DNA of 64,000 nt, taken from Pristionchus mayeri. Its lineage: Eukaryota; Nematoda; Chromadorea; Rhabditida; Neodiplogasteridae. Numbering within the stretch: the first letter of the stretch is position 1; each line of letters begins with the position of its first letter. The notes beneath the pieces were generated by a model, which had not been told where the DNA came from, searched no databases, and worked only from the letters and a program-made list of their open reading frames with translations. The position numbers and the translations under genes were made by a program. The stretch covers positions 40,676,901-40,740,900 of the forward strand of contig BTRK01000006.1 in assembly GCA_036245805.1 (NCBI GenBank). The letters are read 5' to 3'. Of the stretch, positions 1 through 11,839 are shown in pieces.

Positions 1-2748
1 ATTATATGAGATACATGAAAAAACCGGTTGCACGTAGAGACCTCACATTCGAGGAGGTAAACATGCAATTGCGTAATGATAAGAAGAAAGGCTACGTTGA
101 GTATGCTCCAAACAGACAACATCAAATTAATAAGAATGTTGGATACCTCGTTCCTGTATTTCCATCAAATATGGAAAAATACGGACTTTATGTACTCGCA
201 CGCAAAAGAGCAGGATATAGAAGTTATGATGAACTACTCACTGACCCAAACACTCAAACTGTTTACACCAGTTTCGAAACAGCTGCAAGAGCCATGGGAT
301 ATCTGAATGATGATGAGGAATGGGATTATTGCATGCAATTGGGCACGAGAACTAAGATGGCTTACGCTTCTCGAGTACTCTTTGCTACAATTCTCGCAAA
401 TTGTAACGTGCTCAATCCCCGTCAATTCTGGGAGAAATACAAGGCTATGCTGATTGATCCCGATAGGGACAACAAGTATACCCCCGATGAAAGAGAGCAA
501 AAAGCTCTCGCCCACATCAAATCAATGCTAAAGTCAAAAGGTCGCAAGTATAAAACGTACGGCCTACCTGAAGTAATTTTGGATCCGAGAATTCTTCAGA
601 GGATACATGACAAGAGAAAGAAAATTTCTCAAGATTATTGCCTCGAAAATAGAGGAAAACTAAATGCTGAACAGCGAGTAATTGCCGAAAAGATAATTAA
701 ATGTATTGAAAACCCTTCCGATCCGAATCGACTGTTCATGGTAACAGGAAGCGGAGGATGCGGGAAAACTTTTCTGTACAAATACATAATTCATTGGTGC
801 ATCGCAAATGATCACCCGATTCAACCAGTCGCTTCGACGGGAATCGCAGCAACACTACTGCCAGAGGGATTGACAGCACATACTGCTTTCAAAATTCCAT
901 TGAACCCATCCGTTTTCACCAAGCCCAATCTCAACATTACAAAAGGGAGAGGGAAGAAATTGGCCGAAACAGAAATTATCATTTGGGTTGAAATCTCAAT
1001 GACTGATATTTATACCTTCGATCACGTAAATAGAACACTCCAGGCTGTAAGCCCTGAGTGTGATCAAGATGCGCCCTTCGGAAATAAGGTGATACTCATT
1101 GGAGGAGACTTCAAGCAGATTCTCCCCATTCTGAAGAATCCATCAAATTCGAATGTTGATTCAGTCACGATCAATAATTCACCTCTATTTGAAAAGTTCC
1201 AACACTTGAAGCTTGACAAAAATATGAGACTCAAACCAGGTCAAAAAGAATACGGAAAATGGCTTGCTGGAGTCGGTACGAGTCAGAATAATTTCCACGG
1301 AGATAAACTCGATGTTCCTGAAAGCATGCTCTGTGCTGATATGAAAGAACTTATCGATTTTACATTCCCTGAAAATATTCGAAAGAATCCGAAACTCATG
1401 AGCACATCTGCAATACTCGCTGTCAGAAATGACGTGTGCAATGCAATTAACGAAGAGACTCTCAAAACGATTGATGAACCCCTTATCACTCTAACCGCTA
1501 TCAGTACTCCTCCAGAAGAGATTGATAACGCCGGAATGCCAGCCTACAGTATCGAATATCTAGAATCAAATGATATCCATGAATTGCCACCTCACGATTT
1601 GCACGTGAAGGCATTCTGATGCTTATGAGAAACATTGATATTAAGAATAAATTGTGCAATGGCACGAAAGTAATATTCAGAAGGCTCCATCAGGATCCTG
1701 CGTATCCGTCCAAATTGATGGAATGCGAGAATTTATCCGTCGAAAATGATTACAAAAAAATTGTATTTATTCCTAGAATTGTCTTAAAATACGAAGACAA
1801 ACAAGGAATTGCACTCAGTCGTAGGCAGTTCCCAGTCAAACTGTGCTCTGCGATGACAATCAATAAAAGTCAAGGACAGACACTCGATAGAGTGGGATTG
1901 TGCATGACAACTCCCTCGTTCTCGCACGGGCAAATGTACGTTGCGTTTTCAAGAGTCCGAGATCGCGATTCAATCAAAGTATACGCACAACCTGAACATT
2001 GTCAGAAAACGCTACCTGATGGCACTGTTGTTACTCTCGTGACAAACGTTGTCAACACTGATTTGCTGCAAATTGTCGGAGAAGATCTTACGAGTCACTT
2101 AGATACTCCTTACAATTCACAAGCTACAAGTGTAAAGATGTACGGAATAGATGATAATATCGGTGGAGAAAGTACCGATGAAGAAGAGTTCCCTGAACAA
2201 AGGGGATATCCTATATCTTCTGACGAAGATGATATGATGGAAGAGGGCGAAGACAAACCCGTGACGTCACAGTCTCAACCTCAAGAAACATTCCATTCTC
2301 AAGCAATTTTCCTTTCTCAACAACAATCCCAAGAAGTAATCAATGAAGATTACGATGAGGATGAGGAAGAAATTGGAGATGAGGAATTGGAAACAATGAT
2401 CAATAATCTCTGGAGTAAACCAGTGCAAGAGAATACTGATGCTATTGAGACAACTGATGATGATTACGAACCTGCTCAGAAAAAATCACGAATTGAGCGG
2501 ACTGAGGAACACTCTTCTCAGTTGTCTCATGAGAGTGATAATTTTGAAAATTACGAAACGAAGAAGATCAGAACCGCGAGGACTCTGATTTTGAAGAAGA
2601 TGAATTTGACGCTGAACCTGAAGAGGACTTCGTGAATCCTCAGGATTACGCGGCAGAATTATCCAGTGATGATGAGGACCTCGAGAGGCATCACATCTTT
2701 GGGGAAGATTCAGAATCCGATAATGAGTCCGATGATGCTAACAATTAG
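1..2748 (+). pseudogene. Helitron PIF1-type helicase, inactivated copy
   Basis: This is the SF1B (PIF1-like) helicase of a Helitron, which unwinds DNA during rolling-circle transposition. Seen directly: Walker A GSGGCGKT (residues 248-255 from the Met at base 6), then Walker B reads IIIWVEISM where copy 2 has IIIWDEISM, so the Mg-binding Asp (codon 987-989) is Val. A 7-bp deletion at 1613/1614, between GCA repeats, shifts the frame and causes a stop at 1617. The frame resumes at 1619 through the KSQGQTLD and GQMYVAFSRV motifs. A further 1-nt deletion near 2557-2560 destroys the acidic C-terminus. The stop matching copy 2 is at 2746-2748. Three independent lesions make this a pseudogene with high certainty. 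Confidence 0.9.
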
Positions 2749-3465
2749 TTAAGAATAAATAATTTATTCTTACAATACTATTTCAATTGAAGTGTACATC
2801 AAATGGTACATTAAAATGTGAAAGACATATAAATAATCAATGAAAATAATTAATTATGAACCATAAATGTCTAGAGGTGGTGATGGGCGTGGATGGTGGG
2901 AGGGGCCTATAATCAAACCTAATAAATTATTGAATCACAACATCAATTGTGTGAATAAACAAAGGATATTGAAGAATATCTTAATCAAGTAAACTATGCC
3001 TGTCGCCATGTCAGGACAATGCATCTAATATTCCGAACTACATCTTCGGCCAGTGCAGACAGCAGATGTCACTCATGTGTTCCCGATGATATTTCTAGAA
3101 ATAAAGTGTATTGTTATTTAAATCTTGCATTTTTTTTCAACATTTGCACCCACTGATTTGTACACAATAAACATTAGTAATAAATTATTATCTACATTTT
3201 ATTACAAATTTTCACATTTTCGATATTTTCTTAGCTTCGACGTGTGTCCTCGGAATTGTTGAGTTTCCGCTTAGGAACATAGGATCCCTTGAAGTTATTT
3301 TTTGTATGTTTGCATTACTTGCGACGACGCGCAGCGTCGGAGCAAGTAATATCTTCGTGAATTCTTCGCTGTATTTTCATGTATTCTTTTCGAACATGAT
3401 CCATTTCTCGGCTAGAATTTTTATCACAAAAAATCGTCTTGTAAAACCCAATTTACGGCGTGCCC
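2749..3465 (+). other. Helitron copy 1 non-coding tail
   Basis: AT-rich sequence after the helicase stop that aligns with 27925-28655 of copy 2, with small indels. It holds no coding potential that I can support. It is part of the mobile element, not an intergenic region. Confidence 0.75.
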
Positions 3466-3488
3466 CTAGCGAGCGGGAGCTCGGCTAG
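3466..3488 (+). repeat. Helitron 3' terminal hairpin with CTAG
   Basis: CGAGC and GCTCG arms around a GGGA loop, flanked by CTAG on both sides, followed by T. The same signature occurs at 28656-28678 and 30331-30352. A small GC hairpin followed by CTRR is the family hallmark. Here the hairpin is unusually close to, and even includes, CTAG. Confidence 0.65.
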
Positions 3489-4860
3489 TTCCCTATACAT
3501 AAAAGAACATTGAATGCCAGATTTACCGCTCAGATTAATAACACTCGGGGAATGCTGGAACTTGATGGCAAGGTTTAGCAAATATAAATATAAGGTACTA
3601 TCGATGACGGCGCATCTTTTTCATGTTGACACAAAATCGATTGGGTTACTGTAGGTAGGTCAAAATCGGCCCCAAAGTTGGCACTCTCGCATTTTTCGCC
3701 GTTTTTCGGCTATAACTTTTTTCTCTTTGAAGTTAGAGCTTCGGTTCTGCTTAGAAAATTGTAGATCTCTTCGAGATACTCCAGTGCGAAAATTTTTGCC
3801 GTGCAACTCGCTCAACGGACGACCTTCTAGGACGTCGTTGAAGCGATATATGGCGGGTCAAAGTTTTGCGTTTTTTCCGAATCGCATTCTCGCGCTTGGC
3901 GAATATGAAAGCCGTCGTGGCAAAAACTAGCTCAAAGTGAATTCTAGGGTAGAAAACGCCGCTCTTTCGATTGAGATCAACGCCATCTCGGTAGGTTAAC
4001 GTTGAAGGGAGATATCAACATTTTAGTGGAGGAATTTTGGTGTCCGGAAAACCCATTTCCTGATCTCGCTCCTTTCTTTGTTAGAATGGTGATTCGAGCT
4101 ATATACCATCTTGTAGAACTCGTTGAGGCGGTTCGGATAGGCTATTTGATCTTTTAATAAATTTCGATTTAAGCGTGGCGCAGTGGGAAAATGCGCTGTC
4201 AACGGCTCAGGTTCGGATCCCGCCGGGTGCAAACCTTTTGCTACATTTTTAGCTCGGCCCCAAAGTGTCGGGAAGTTGTCAGAAAGTGTCCTAGCGTGCA
4301 CCCGAGCACTCCAACTACCCAACCCGGCGCTCCTACTGCGCAAAACACGTTTCGAACACTGCTCTTTCGATCTAGACAATCGCCGTTTCGATATGTTCAC
4401 AGGGAGCGGAGATATCGCGAGTAAGTGGGACAACAGGGGAGGAAAGGGGCTTTATATTACTGCATTCGAGAGGACGGCTAATTGATTTGATCTTCTGGAC
4501 CCAAACTGAATAGAGCATCTTATAGAACTCGTCGAGACGGTTCTTTTGAGCTACTAGATGATGTGGTTGGAGCCCATTGACGCCCGTGGCGAGCGGAGAA
4601 AGAGCGAGGCGCTGCCAAACTACCGTATTCCCAGCTCTCTCCACTGCCGGGGCACTTCGCTTGACTCTTCTACGTGCAGTAGAAGCTACCCATCATCGTC
4701 CCAAGTGGCTCAGAGGGTGTGTAGATCAGTGGCTTAGTTTGCGTGCACAGGTGTTAGTAACGGAATTACCGCAAATTCTGGGGAATGAACATTGCGGTTG
4801 TCCGTGATGTGAAGATAAACAACTGAAACACTCTCAGGGCATTGGGAGCAATCAATATTT
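3489..4860 (+). repeat. SINE-like mosaic with tRNA-derived promoter pieces
   Basis: No gene is supported here. The first 170 bp match 28679-28850. A module containing 'actcgtcgagacggttc' appears at about 4110 (diverged) and 4525, and again at about 29647 and 30008. A GC-rich block, 'tctctccactgccgggg', at 4635 recurs near 30120. tRNA-like A and B boxes are at 4176-4220 and an A-box-like 'tggctcagagg' at 4706. I read this as several decayed tRNA-derived SINE copies next to each other. Confidence 0.55.
4171..4232 (+). repeat. tRNA-derived Pol III promoter (SINE head)
   Basis: A box TGGCGCAGTGGG (4176-4187) and B box GGTTCGGATCC (4210-4220) are spaced as in a short tRNA. The piece does not fold as a full tRNA by eye (weak acceptor pairing), and is embedded in repeats shared with the 29-30 kb region, so it is better read as a SINE head than a tRNA gene. 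Confidence 0.55.
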
Positions 4861-5212
4861 ATCAATTTTTTAATAAGTAAGTAATGAAAATAAATAAACA
4901 AGGCAAAATAAAATAAAAATCAGTTTTTGATCACGACTCAAAAATGCATCGTGTTGCGGTAATCAGCTTGGAAATTCTGGCAGATCTCTGCGATTATTGA
5001 TTTTCCCGCATGGTTTCGCTTTCTGTTTCACCCAGTTTTGTAATGTAGAGTTCAGTATGAGGGTGTACTGTTCATTTGTACGCATTCCGTGTTTATTCCA
5101 TCCCATTTTCAATACACGCCTTTGAAGAATATTAGTCCACTTTCTGTTTCCTCTTTCTTGTTGTTAAGTGACTTGTTTTGCTTTATTATTTTATAATATT
5201 TTATAGTGAAAG

Positions 5213-8200
5213 ATGACCGTGCGGCCGCGAGAAGAAGAAAGTATTTGGACAGGGAGGGCGGAAAAGTTGAGGTACGTTCCTACATTCTGTTCTTTGAGTC
5301 GAGCTGTGACTAATTTTGGTTAAACACGCGATAATATGGTTAAAACATCTTTATGTGCAATTTATAAAACGGGGTTATTGAATCGTTGCAAAAATCATAA
5401 TACATTGAGCAGAGTCGTTGATTATAAGCGTGTTTACGGTGCTACTCATTATTTATGCGTTGTTTGCTCATATTCGTGCTAAACCTTTACAGCGTGTTGT
5501 TCACCGCTCACTAATAGGCCAATAATCAATGCTTAAATGTTCACAATATTTATATTTATTTATTAAAATTTAAATTCAAAGTTAAAACTGGTAAACAGGC
5601 CAATTTTGTAGGTTGTTTCGAAATTATCGATTGGCGAAGGTGTATTGACTTTCCTTACAGATTTTGATGCTTCTAAAATATTCTCCACATTCTTACGGTT
5701 CGATTGATATGCTTTGCGTTATAAAAAATATATACTTTAAAAAAAGTTTATGCGAGTTTAATCTCCCGTTACTTGATTTGAAGCATATTTGTTTGTTAGG
5801 CGCGCATATTTTTGGCTATATTTGCGCTAACTCTTGTTATAGCGTTATTCACCGCTTACTAATAAGTTATTACTCAATGTTTTAATGTTCTTAATATTTA
5901 TATTTATATATTAACAGTAAATTTTAAAATTTAAAACTAATTAACAGACTGAAAGTGCGCGATATTTCGAAATTATCGATTTTGGAAGGTATATTGATTA
6001 TCCTTATTCATTTTGATGGTTTTATCATATTCTCCCCATTCTTACGATTCGATTGATATGCTGGGCATTATAAAATATATATTTTGAGAGGAGACATTGC
6101 GAATTGAAGCAATCGGCAGTCGATTTGAAACATTTTTTCACTACTTTTTTTTGCATTTTTTATTATATAGTTTGCAGAGGCTGCCCGCTGGACCGTGATC
6201 GATGTGGGATGAGGAAAGGAGTTAAGGAGACGTGCATGAGGTATGCCAAGACTTTTTTAATGTTGGATAGCCACTGAACAATTTAAAGTAATTTATTCGG
6301 TTAATGTAATCGTTTATTGGGCATAGTCTTGCCTAGGTACTCTATATGATGGGGAGGGGAGTTAAGCGGACAATACTCTTATTACAAACACAATTTATGA
6401 GTATATTATCTCAATCATTCAGCTACGCCACCGTCGAACGTGTGAAGTGAAATGAGGGGAAGATGGAAGATGGAGAGGATGAAAAATATATGTAGGTCAG
6501 TTGTATTTTTTGCGGAATGGGAAACTACTCGCACCGTATACGTACTTTCTCCTCTTGGTGTCCTCAGTGATGGGCGGATTTGGAACTTCAATTGGCAACC
6601 TCCGAATGGGAACTGCCTATTTCAGTACTATTCGTGGATATGGTAAATACGGTTAAGAAACAGCAGTTCTGAAATAGCGGTTACTAAACGAATAGTTCCA
6701 AAATGGAAAGTTCTCATTCGATGGTTCCCAAAAAGTCTGTTCCAAATTTAAAGTTCCAATTCCGACTATCATAGTGTCGTCAAGTTGATATGTAATATTT
6801 GAGTATGCAATGATTGAGGGACACTGTACTGGGTCTACTTTAATTTTATTATTTGGTTGGGTGTGTCAGATTGAGTTTGATGTGTCAAAATAGTTATTCG
6901 AAGAGTTTTTATTATTGAAATATTATAGTATCCTTTCAGTGAGTTCTATAGGTCATGCATTTGGTTAAAATTACGATTTTCCAATAATGTGAGCAGTAAA
7001 TATGTTCATTTCATTTACTACTTTAAATATTTCGATTGATTCAGCTCCGACGTCCTCCCCGACTTGTGGAGTGGAGTGAAGAGTAGATGGAGGAGTGAAG
7101 ATAAAGAAGAAATGTAAATAGGTCAGTTTTATCTTTCGCAATGAGATACAGTAATCCCACGAAAAAAGTGCTTCCTCTTGTTGGTTAACTGAAAGAGTTA
7201 GGTAATACCGTCATGACTGTGATGAACTGAAGGGATGGGAGATACCGTCCTAGGTCTACCGTAACATCGCAAGTGATTCTTTGTGTTAGATTGAGTTTGA
7301 TGTGTCAACAAAATTATTGTAAGCCTTGCCGATACTATTGAAATGTTACAGTAACCTTTCTGTTCTGTGAGTTCCATTAGTCATGTCTTTGGTTAAAATT
7401 ATGATTCGCAAATAATTTAAATAGCAAATATTTTCATTCCGAGACTCGAAATTCGAATAATATTCCTACTTCATTTATGTACTTTCATTCAGCTCCGCGG
7501 CCATCTCTAAAGTGTGAAGGAAAGATGGAGGATTGGGAGGGAAGGAGAAATGTAAATAGGTCAGTTGTATCTAGGGACTGCAACGCTGTTAATGAACGAG
7601 CAAAACAATTCACAAAATTGTACACAACTGAAAGCTATGCCTGCCCCATTCCGACTTTTCACTTTAGTTTTGTAAAAAATATTTTAATTAATTAGAAAAA
7701 CATAAATGAATGATAAGCAAAGGGCCGACGCTTTCAGTCCAAGTGGAGCGCATCGCAAGTCACGGTTTTACTAAAATTATCGCAAATTGAAATTCGGTTG
7801 CGTTGTAAAACTTCATGATTGAGGCTCAATACTTTTTTTTCTTATGTTAACGGTACTCCGACAGCAATGAAACATCGCTTAATAATGGAAAAAAAGTTTA
7901 ATATTGGTAGAACTTCAGAATCAGTTAAGATTACGGTATCGAGTACTTTAAAAAATCATTTAAAGAGGACGATTCCGTATATTTATGGTTTTTTACCATA
8001 AATTGGGAAATGCTGCTCTAAAATAAATATAAAAAAATCTCAAATATACGGAAGTCGTCCTCTTTGGAAACACCGAAAATGTATTTTCACAACGGTAAAA
8101 CGCTCAACTTTGACAGCCTCATTCTCTTTTATTTGATATTTATATTTATTTTTATTGTGAAAACATTTTTTTGTGATTGATAATCTACTTAAACTGAGGA

Positions 8201-11200
8201 AATAACGCTTCAATACTTAATTCTGAAAACACGTATATTTTCGATCACGTCGTGCTTCTTCATTTCTTCAATATGTCTCTTCTTACCATGCTTGGTGTTC
8301 TTTCATTATGTGTTCTTATTCATTCTAATTAATAAAATTGTCGAATAATTACATTAAATATTTTTAAAAAATGTTTCAAAATATTGAAAGAATTTCGCAT
8401 CAAAAGTACGGTAGTTTGAAAGCAAAAGCGTCGTAAGGAGGCAACCAATATTCCGTACTCAAAAATTCGGGCTCCCGTCCCTAGTTGTATCTTGCACTAA
8501 AAGATACCGTAATCCTATGATACAAGTACTTCTTCCTGTTTGTGTACTTAAAGTTATAGGAAATAATTGGACATGTGGGAAACTGAGGGATGAGAGATAC
8601 CGTATTGGGTCTACCGTAACATTGCAAGTGGTTCGCTGTGTCAGATTGAGTTCGGTATGTCAAAATGATTATTGGAAGTGTCGCAAATATTGAAATGTTA
8701 CAGTAACCTATCTGTGAGCTCCATGAATCAAGCGTTTGGTTAAATTTTTGTTTTGTAAATGTATTTGAGCGGGAAATATGCTCATTCCAAGTGCTACTTT
8801 AATTATCTCGATTCATTCAGCTCCGACGTCCTCTCCAAATTATGAACTGGAGTGAAGGGAAGATGGAGGATTGGGAGGGATGGAGAAATGCAAATAGGTT
8901 AGCTTTATATTGCATTAAAAGATACCGTAATCTTATGATACAAGTACTTCTTCCTGTTTGTGTACTCAAAGTGATAGGAAATAATTGGGCATTTGAGAAA
9001 CTGAGGGATGAGAGATACCGTATTGGGTCTACCGTAACATTGCAAGTGGTTCGCTGTGTCAGATTGAGTTCGGTATGTCAAAATGATTATTGGAAGTGTC
9101 GCAAATATTGAAATGTTACAGTAACCTATCTGTGAGCTCCATGAATCAAGCCTTTGGTTAAATTTTTGTTTTGTAAATATATTTGAGTGGGAAATATGCT
9201 CATTCCAAGTGCTACTTTAATTATCTCGATTCATTCAGCTCCGACGTCCTCTCCAAATTATGAACTGGAGTGAAGGGAAGATGGAGGATTGGGAGGGATG
9301 GAGAAATGCAAATAGGTATCTTTATATTGCATTAAAAGATACCGTAATCTTATGATACAAGTACTTCTTCCTGTTTGTGTACTCAAAGTGATAGGTAACA
9401 AATGAGCATGTGATTTTCGGAGGAGATGAGAGATACTGTTGTGGAGTTACTGTAACATCACAAGTGGTTAGCTGTGTCAGATTATTTTCGCTGAGTCGAA
9501 ATCATTATTTGAGGAGATATTATTATTGAAATGTTACAGTAACGTTTCTGTAAGTTCCAGAGAGCATGTGTTTGGTCAAATTTATGATTTTCAAATGATT
9601 TGAAGCATTTTAAAGTAATATTTCGATTTATTCAGCTCCGGCGCCATCTCTAAGGTGTGAAGTGGAGGGAAGGGAAGATGAAGGAGTGGAAATGAAGACG
9701 AATAGGCAATAACTGTGCATGTGAGGAACTAAGGAAATGAGAGATAGGGTAGTGAGTTTACCATAAGCTCATAAAGTGGTCCGGCGTGTTATAATGTTTT
9801 CCCTGAGTGTTTCCTTCTATGTTAACGAAACCATTTCAGACGAACCGACGACGACATCGAAGATAAAAGAAGAAGTAAAAATAAGAAGAAATGTATATAT
9901 TCATGTTGTTCTTTGTATAATGGCATAAAACTGTATATTTTAAACACTGTCCACTGTCGTTTCTATGGTCATACTGCCATAATGCAATATCTTATATTTA
10001 AATCATTAATAGTTGTTAATGAGCTAATTAAGGGGTTACAAATGGCCTTCAGACGTTATCAAGACCTGGACAGGCTGTTCGAAAGACGATACGCCGTCGT
10101 ACGATTCAGTGAGTCCTAACCTTTTTTTTTTCCCAAATTAATCTGTCTAATAATAGATCAACATTTAAAGGGAATTCTAAATATAAAATAACTGAAATGG
10201 CAGACATCCGCATCTAAATTTTGTAAATATATAGTATTATTTTTGCAATAGTAATTACTTGATTAATTTACAATATTTCAGGAGATAGACCGGCGACGAA
10301 AGATGCATTCTCTCAGTGGTATGCGAATCTCTCGAAGAGGATTGAGAATGGACTCCCTCCCTATTCCCACGCCCTCAATGTTGATTCTGCCTCCTTCAAG
10401 ACTGAACTGAGAATTGTGTTCGAGAATGAATTGATGTGTAGCAGTTTCGTACGACGGGCGATGAGGTTTGTAATATTCTTTCTTAATTTATCTATTATAA
10501 CTTTTTAATTTAAACCAACAATGTGCTTCCTTTAGATCTGACTTCACGAAGAATAATATTGATGGACTGATATTCGTCGATCGAGAGTATGTTGAATCTA
10601 CTCTATCTCCTGACAATAAATGGCTTCGAGTCACTCAAAAACTGTCTGGCGAGAAGAATACGGAAGACTTCTTCGGTGAGTATTTATATTTTGTAGAATT
10701 GAAGATGGTTTGGAAACATATTTCATTTAAGTGAAGATAAAAGACAATTCAGAGGCGAGTGGAGAACGACAGGCAGTCGGTAAGATTGAAAATACTTGTT
10801 AATGTTAATATTTAATTCAGGAACACACCGATCTCTCAAACGATCAGGTGATCGATCGACCAAAGAAGAAACAAGCAAAACAAAATGTCAGTTAAAATTG
10901 GGTTTGCATTACTTTATATTTTTAGAATTAGGCAATAAAGTATGAATTCATTTACTTTTCCTTTCAGCATCATGGGCCCCTTCTCCTCCTAGAAGACGTC
11001 GCGCTTCATCTGGTGAAGTGAAGAAGGAAAACGATTCCTCAGCTGGAAGTGATAATGAAGAAAATGAAGGTTAAATTTCTTTTTAAATTTGTTTGTTTAT
11101 AGTTTGATGTTTAATTTCTCAAGACCTTCTCTAAATATGTAAAGTGTAACATGCATAATCCTATTTTAGATTTCGATTATGATCTAGATGCTTTCATTCG

Positions 11201-11643
11201 TTCCTCTCTCTCGAAAAAAAACAAGTACGCAATTTTTCATTAAAAAAAGAATGTATCTATAATAATGGTAACAATTTTGTAAGCACTGTTATATCATAAA
11301 ATGAGATGCTTATTTAAGAAATCAACCCGAACGCGAAAGCGATCAGTACGCTTGCAAATCTAATGGAGGAGAAACAAGATATGATGGATACGAGGAAGAA
11401 TAAACTCAAAGGAGCTAAGAAAACGTCCGATCCTCAAGTGAAGACATTACTGAAAGGTTAGTTTTCCCTGTTAAATATACGAGTTTTTTTCGTAGAACTG
11501 TTTATTTATTATGTTAACACAATGATTGCTTCCCAAATGTATAATTTGCAGAGATTCAGTCGATCAATAGCGTAATCAATCGACTCAGAACCGAATCAAA
11601 GATGATTAGAAAGGAGGAGATAGCGAAAATGCTTGAAGAATAA
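5213..11643 (+). CDS. Unrecognised 13-exon charged protein
   Basis: Exons by splice site and phase: 5213-5271, 6178-6240, 7045-7113, 9840-9892, 10013-10108, 10282-10465, 10536-10675, 10753-10779, 10821-10886, 10968-11069, 11170-11224, 11319-11456, 11552-11643 (TAA). Every junction keeps phase except 11224/11319, which is off by one beside an 8-A run. The product is about 380 aa. It has basic and acidic N-terminal exons, a core containing FSQWYANLSKRIENGLPPY (exon 6), a Ser/Arg/Glu-rich low-complexity middle (exons 8-10) and a helical, coiled-coil-like charged C-terminus ending KEEIAKMLEE. No domain is recognised; the composition suggests a nuclear or scaffold protein (inference). Exons 5-13 are the firmest. 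An alternative ATG at 10042 would drop the first exons. Exon 3 lies in a decayed tandem array. Confidence 0.65.
6565..6776. mobile_element. Foldback MITE inside exon array
   Basis: About 210 bp with imperfect terminal inverted repeats (CAGTGATGGGCGGATTTGG at the left; the right end reads CACTATGATAGTCGGAATTGG on the other strand). Removing it restores the roughly 410-bp spacing between the first two units of the array. No clear target duplication is seen. Confidence 0.45.
7572..8483. mobile_element. Non-autonomous hAT-type element with 8-bp TSD
   Basis: 912 bp beginning TAGGGACTGC and ending GTCCCTA, flanked on both sides by GTTGTATC (7564-7571 and 8484-8491). An 8-bp duplication and TAGGG-type ends are typical of hAT transposons. 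The terminal repeat is only about 7 bp. An internal inverted repeat (about 7960-7985 against 8040-8066, 'aaatatacgga' core) forms a hairpin. No transposase frame is present. It interrupts the intron-like part of an array unit; without it the unit spacing returns to about 408 bp. Confidence 0.75.
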
Positions 11644-11749
11644 AGGAATCCAATTTGTTATTTTCTTATCATAATTCAGTTATGTTCGTTCTACTGTTGT
11701 CTACTTTTGCGCTTCTTTTTTGTCATTCCAAATATTCTTGTTATTTCGG

Positions 11750-11755
11750 AATAAA
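11750..11755 (+). terminator. Polyadenylation signal AATAAA
   Basis: AATAAA lies about 107 bp after the stop codon of the 5213-11643 gene in T-rich sequence, a usual position for nematode 3' end formation. Confidence 0.55.
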
Positions 11756-11839
11756 ACACTATTTATTTCATAAAACTCTGATTTAAATTAATGAGTTCTA
11801 ATTCTCATTCTTAATATCTCTCTTCATTGAACCTTGTGA

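Larger units (their letters stand above)
1..3488 (+). mobile_element. Helitron copy 1, 3' portion (cut by window start)
   Basis: The sequence matches the 3' part of the Helitron at 14460-28678 almost base for base, beginning nine codons upstream of nothing more than the helicase start. It holds a broken helicase (to 2748), a non-coding tail (2749-3465) and a 3' hairpin ending in CTAG (3466-3488) before a T, as is usual for Helitron 3' ends. The homology to copy 2 continues for about 170 bp past CTAG, so either the flank was duplicated too or the true end lies further on. The 5' part is outside the window. Confidence 0.85.
6423..9710 (+). repeat. Tandem array of duplicated exon-plus-intron units
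   Basis: Six units of about 400-450 bp (after removing later insertions) each hold an exon-like block after a cattcag acceptor: 6423-6491, 7045-7113, 7493-7551, 8821-8889, 9239-9307 and 9636 to about 9700. Four of them are 69 bp long, as in the copy at 7045. They begin CTCCG(A/C/G) and end in a purine-rich stretch before GTAAAT or GTAGGT; the units at 8821 and 9239 have GC instead of GT. Read in the phase left by exon 2, only the 7045 unit is fully open; the others reach TGA within 8-10 codons. The intronic parts are also conserved, so whole units were duplicated. Confidence 0.7.
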
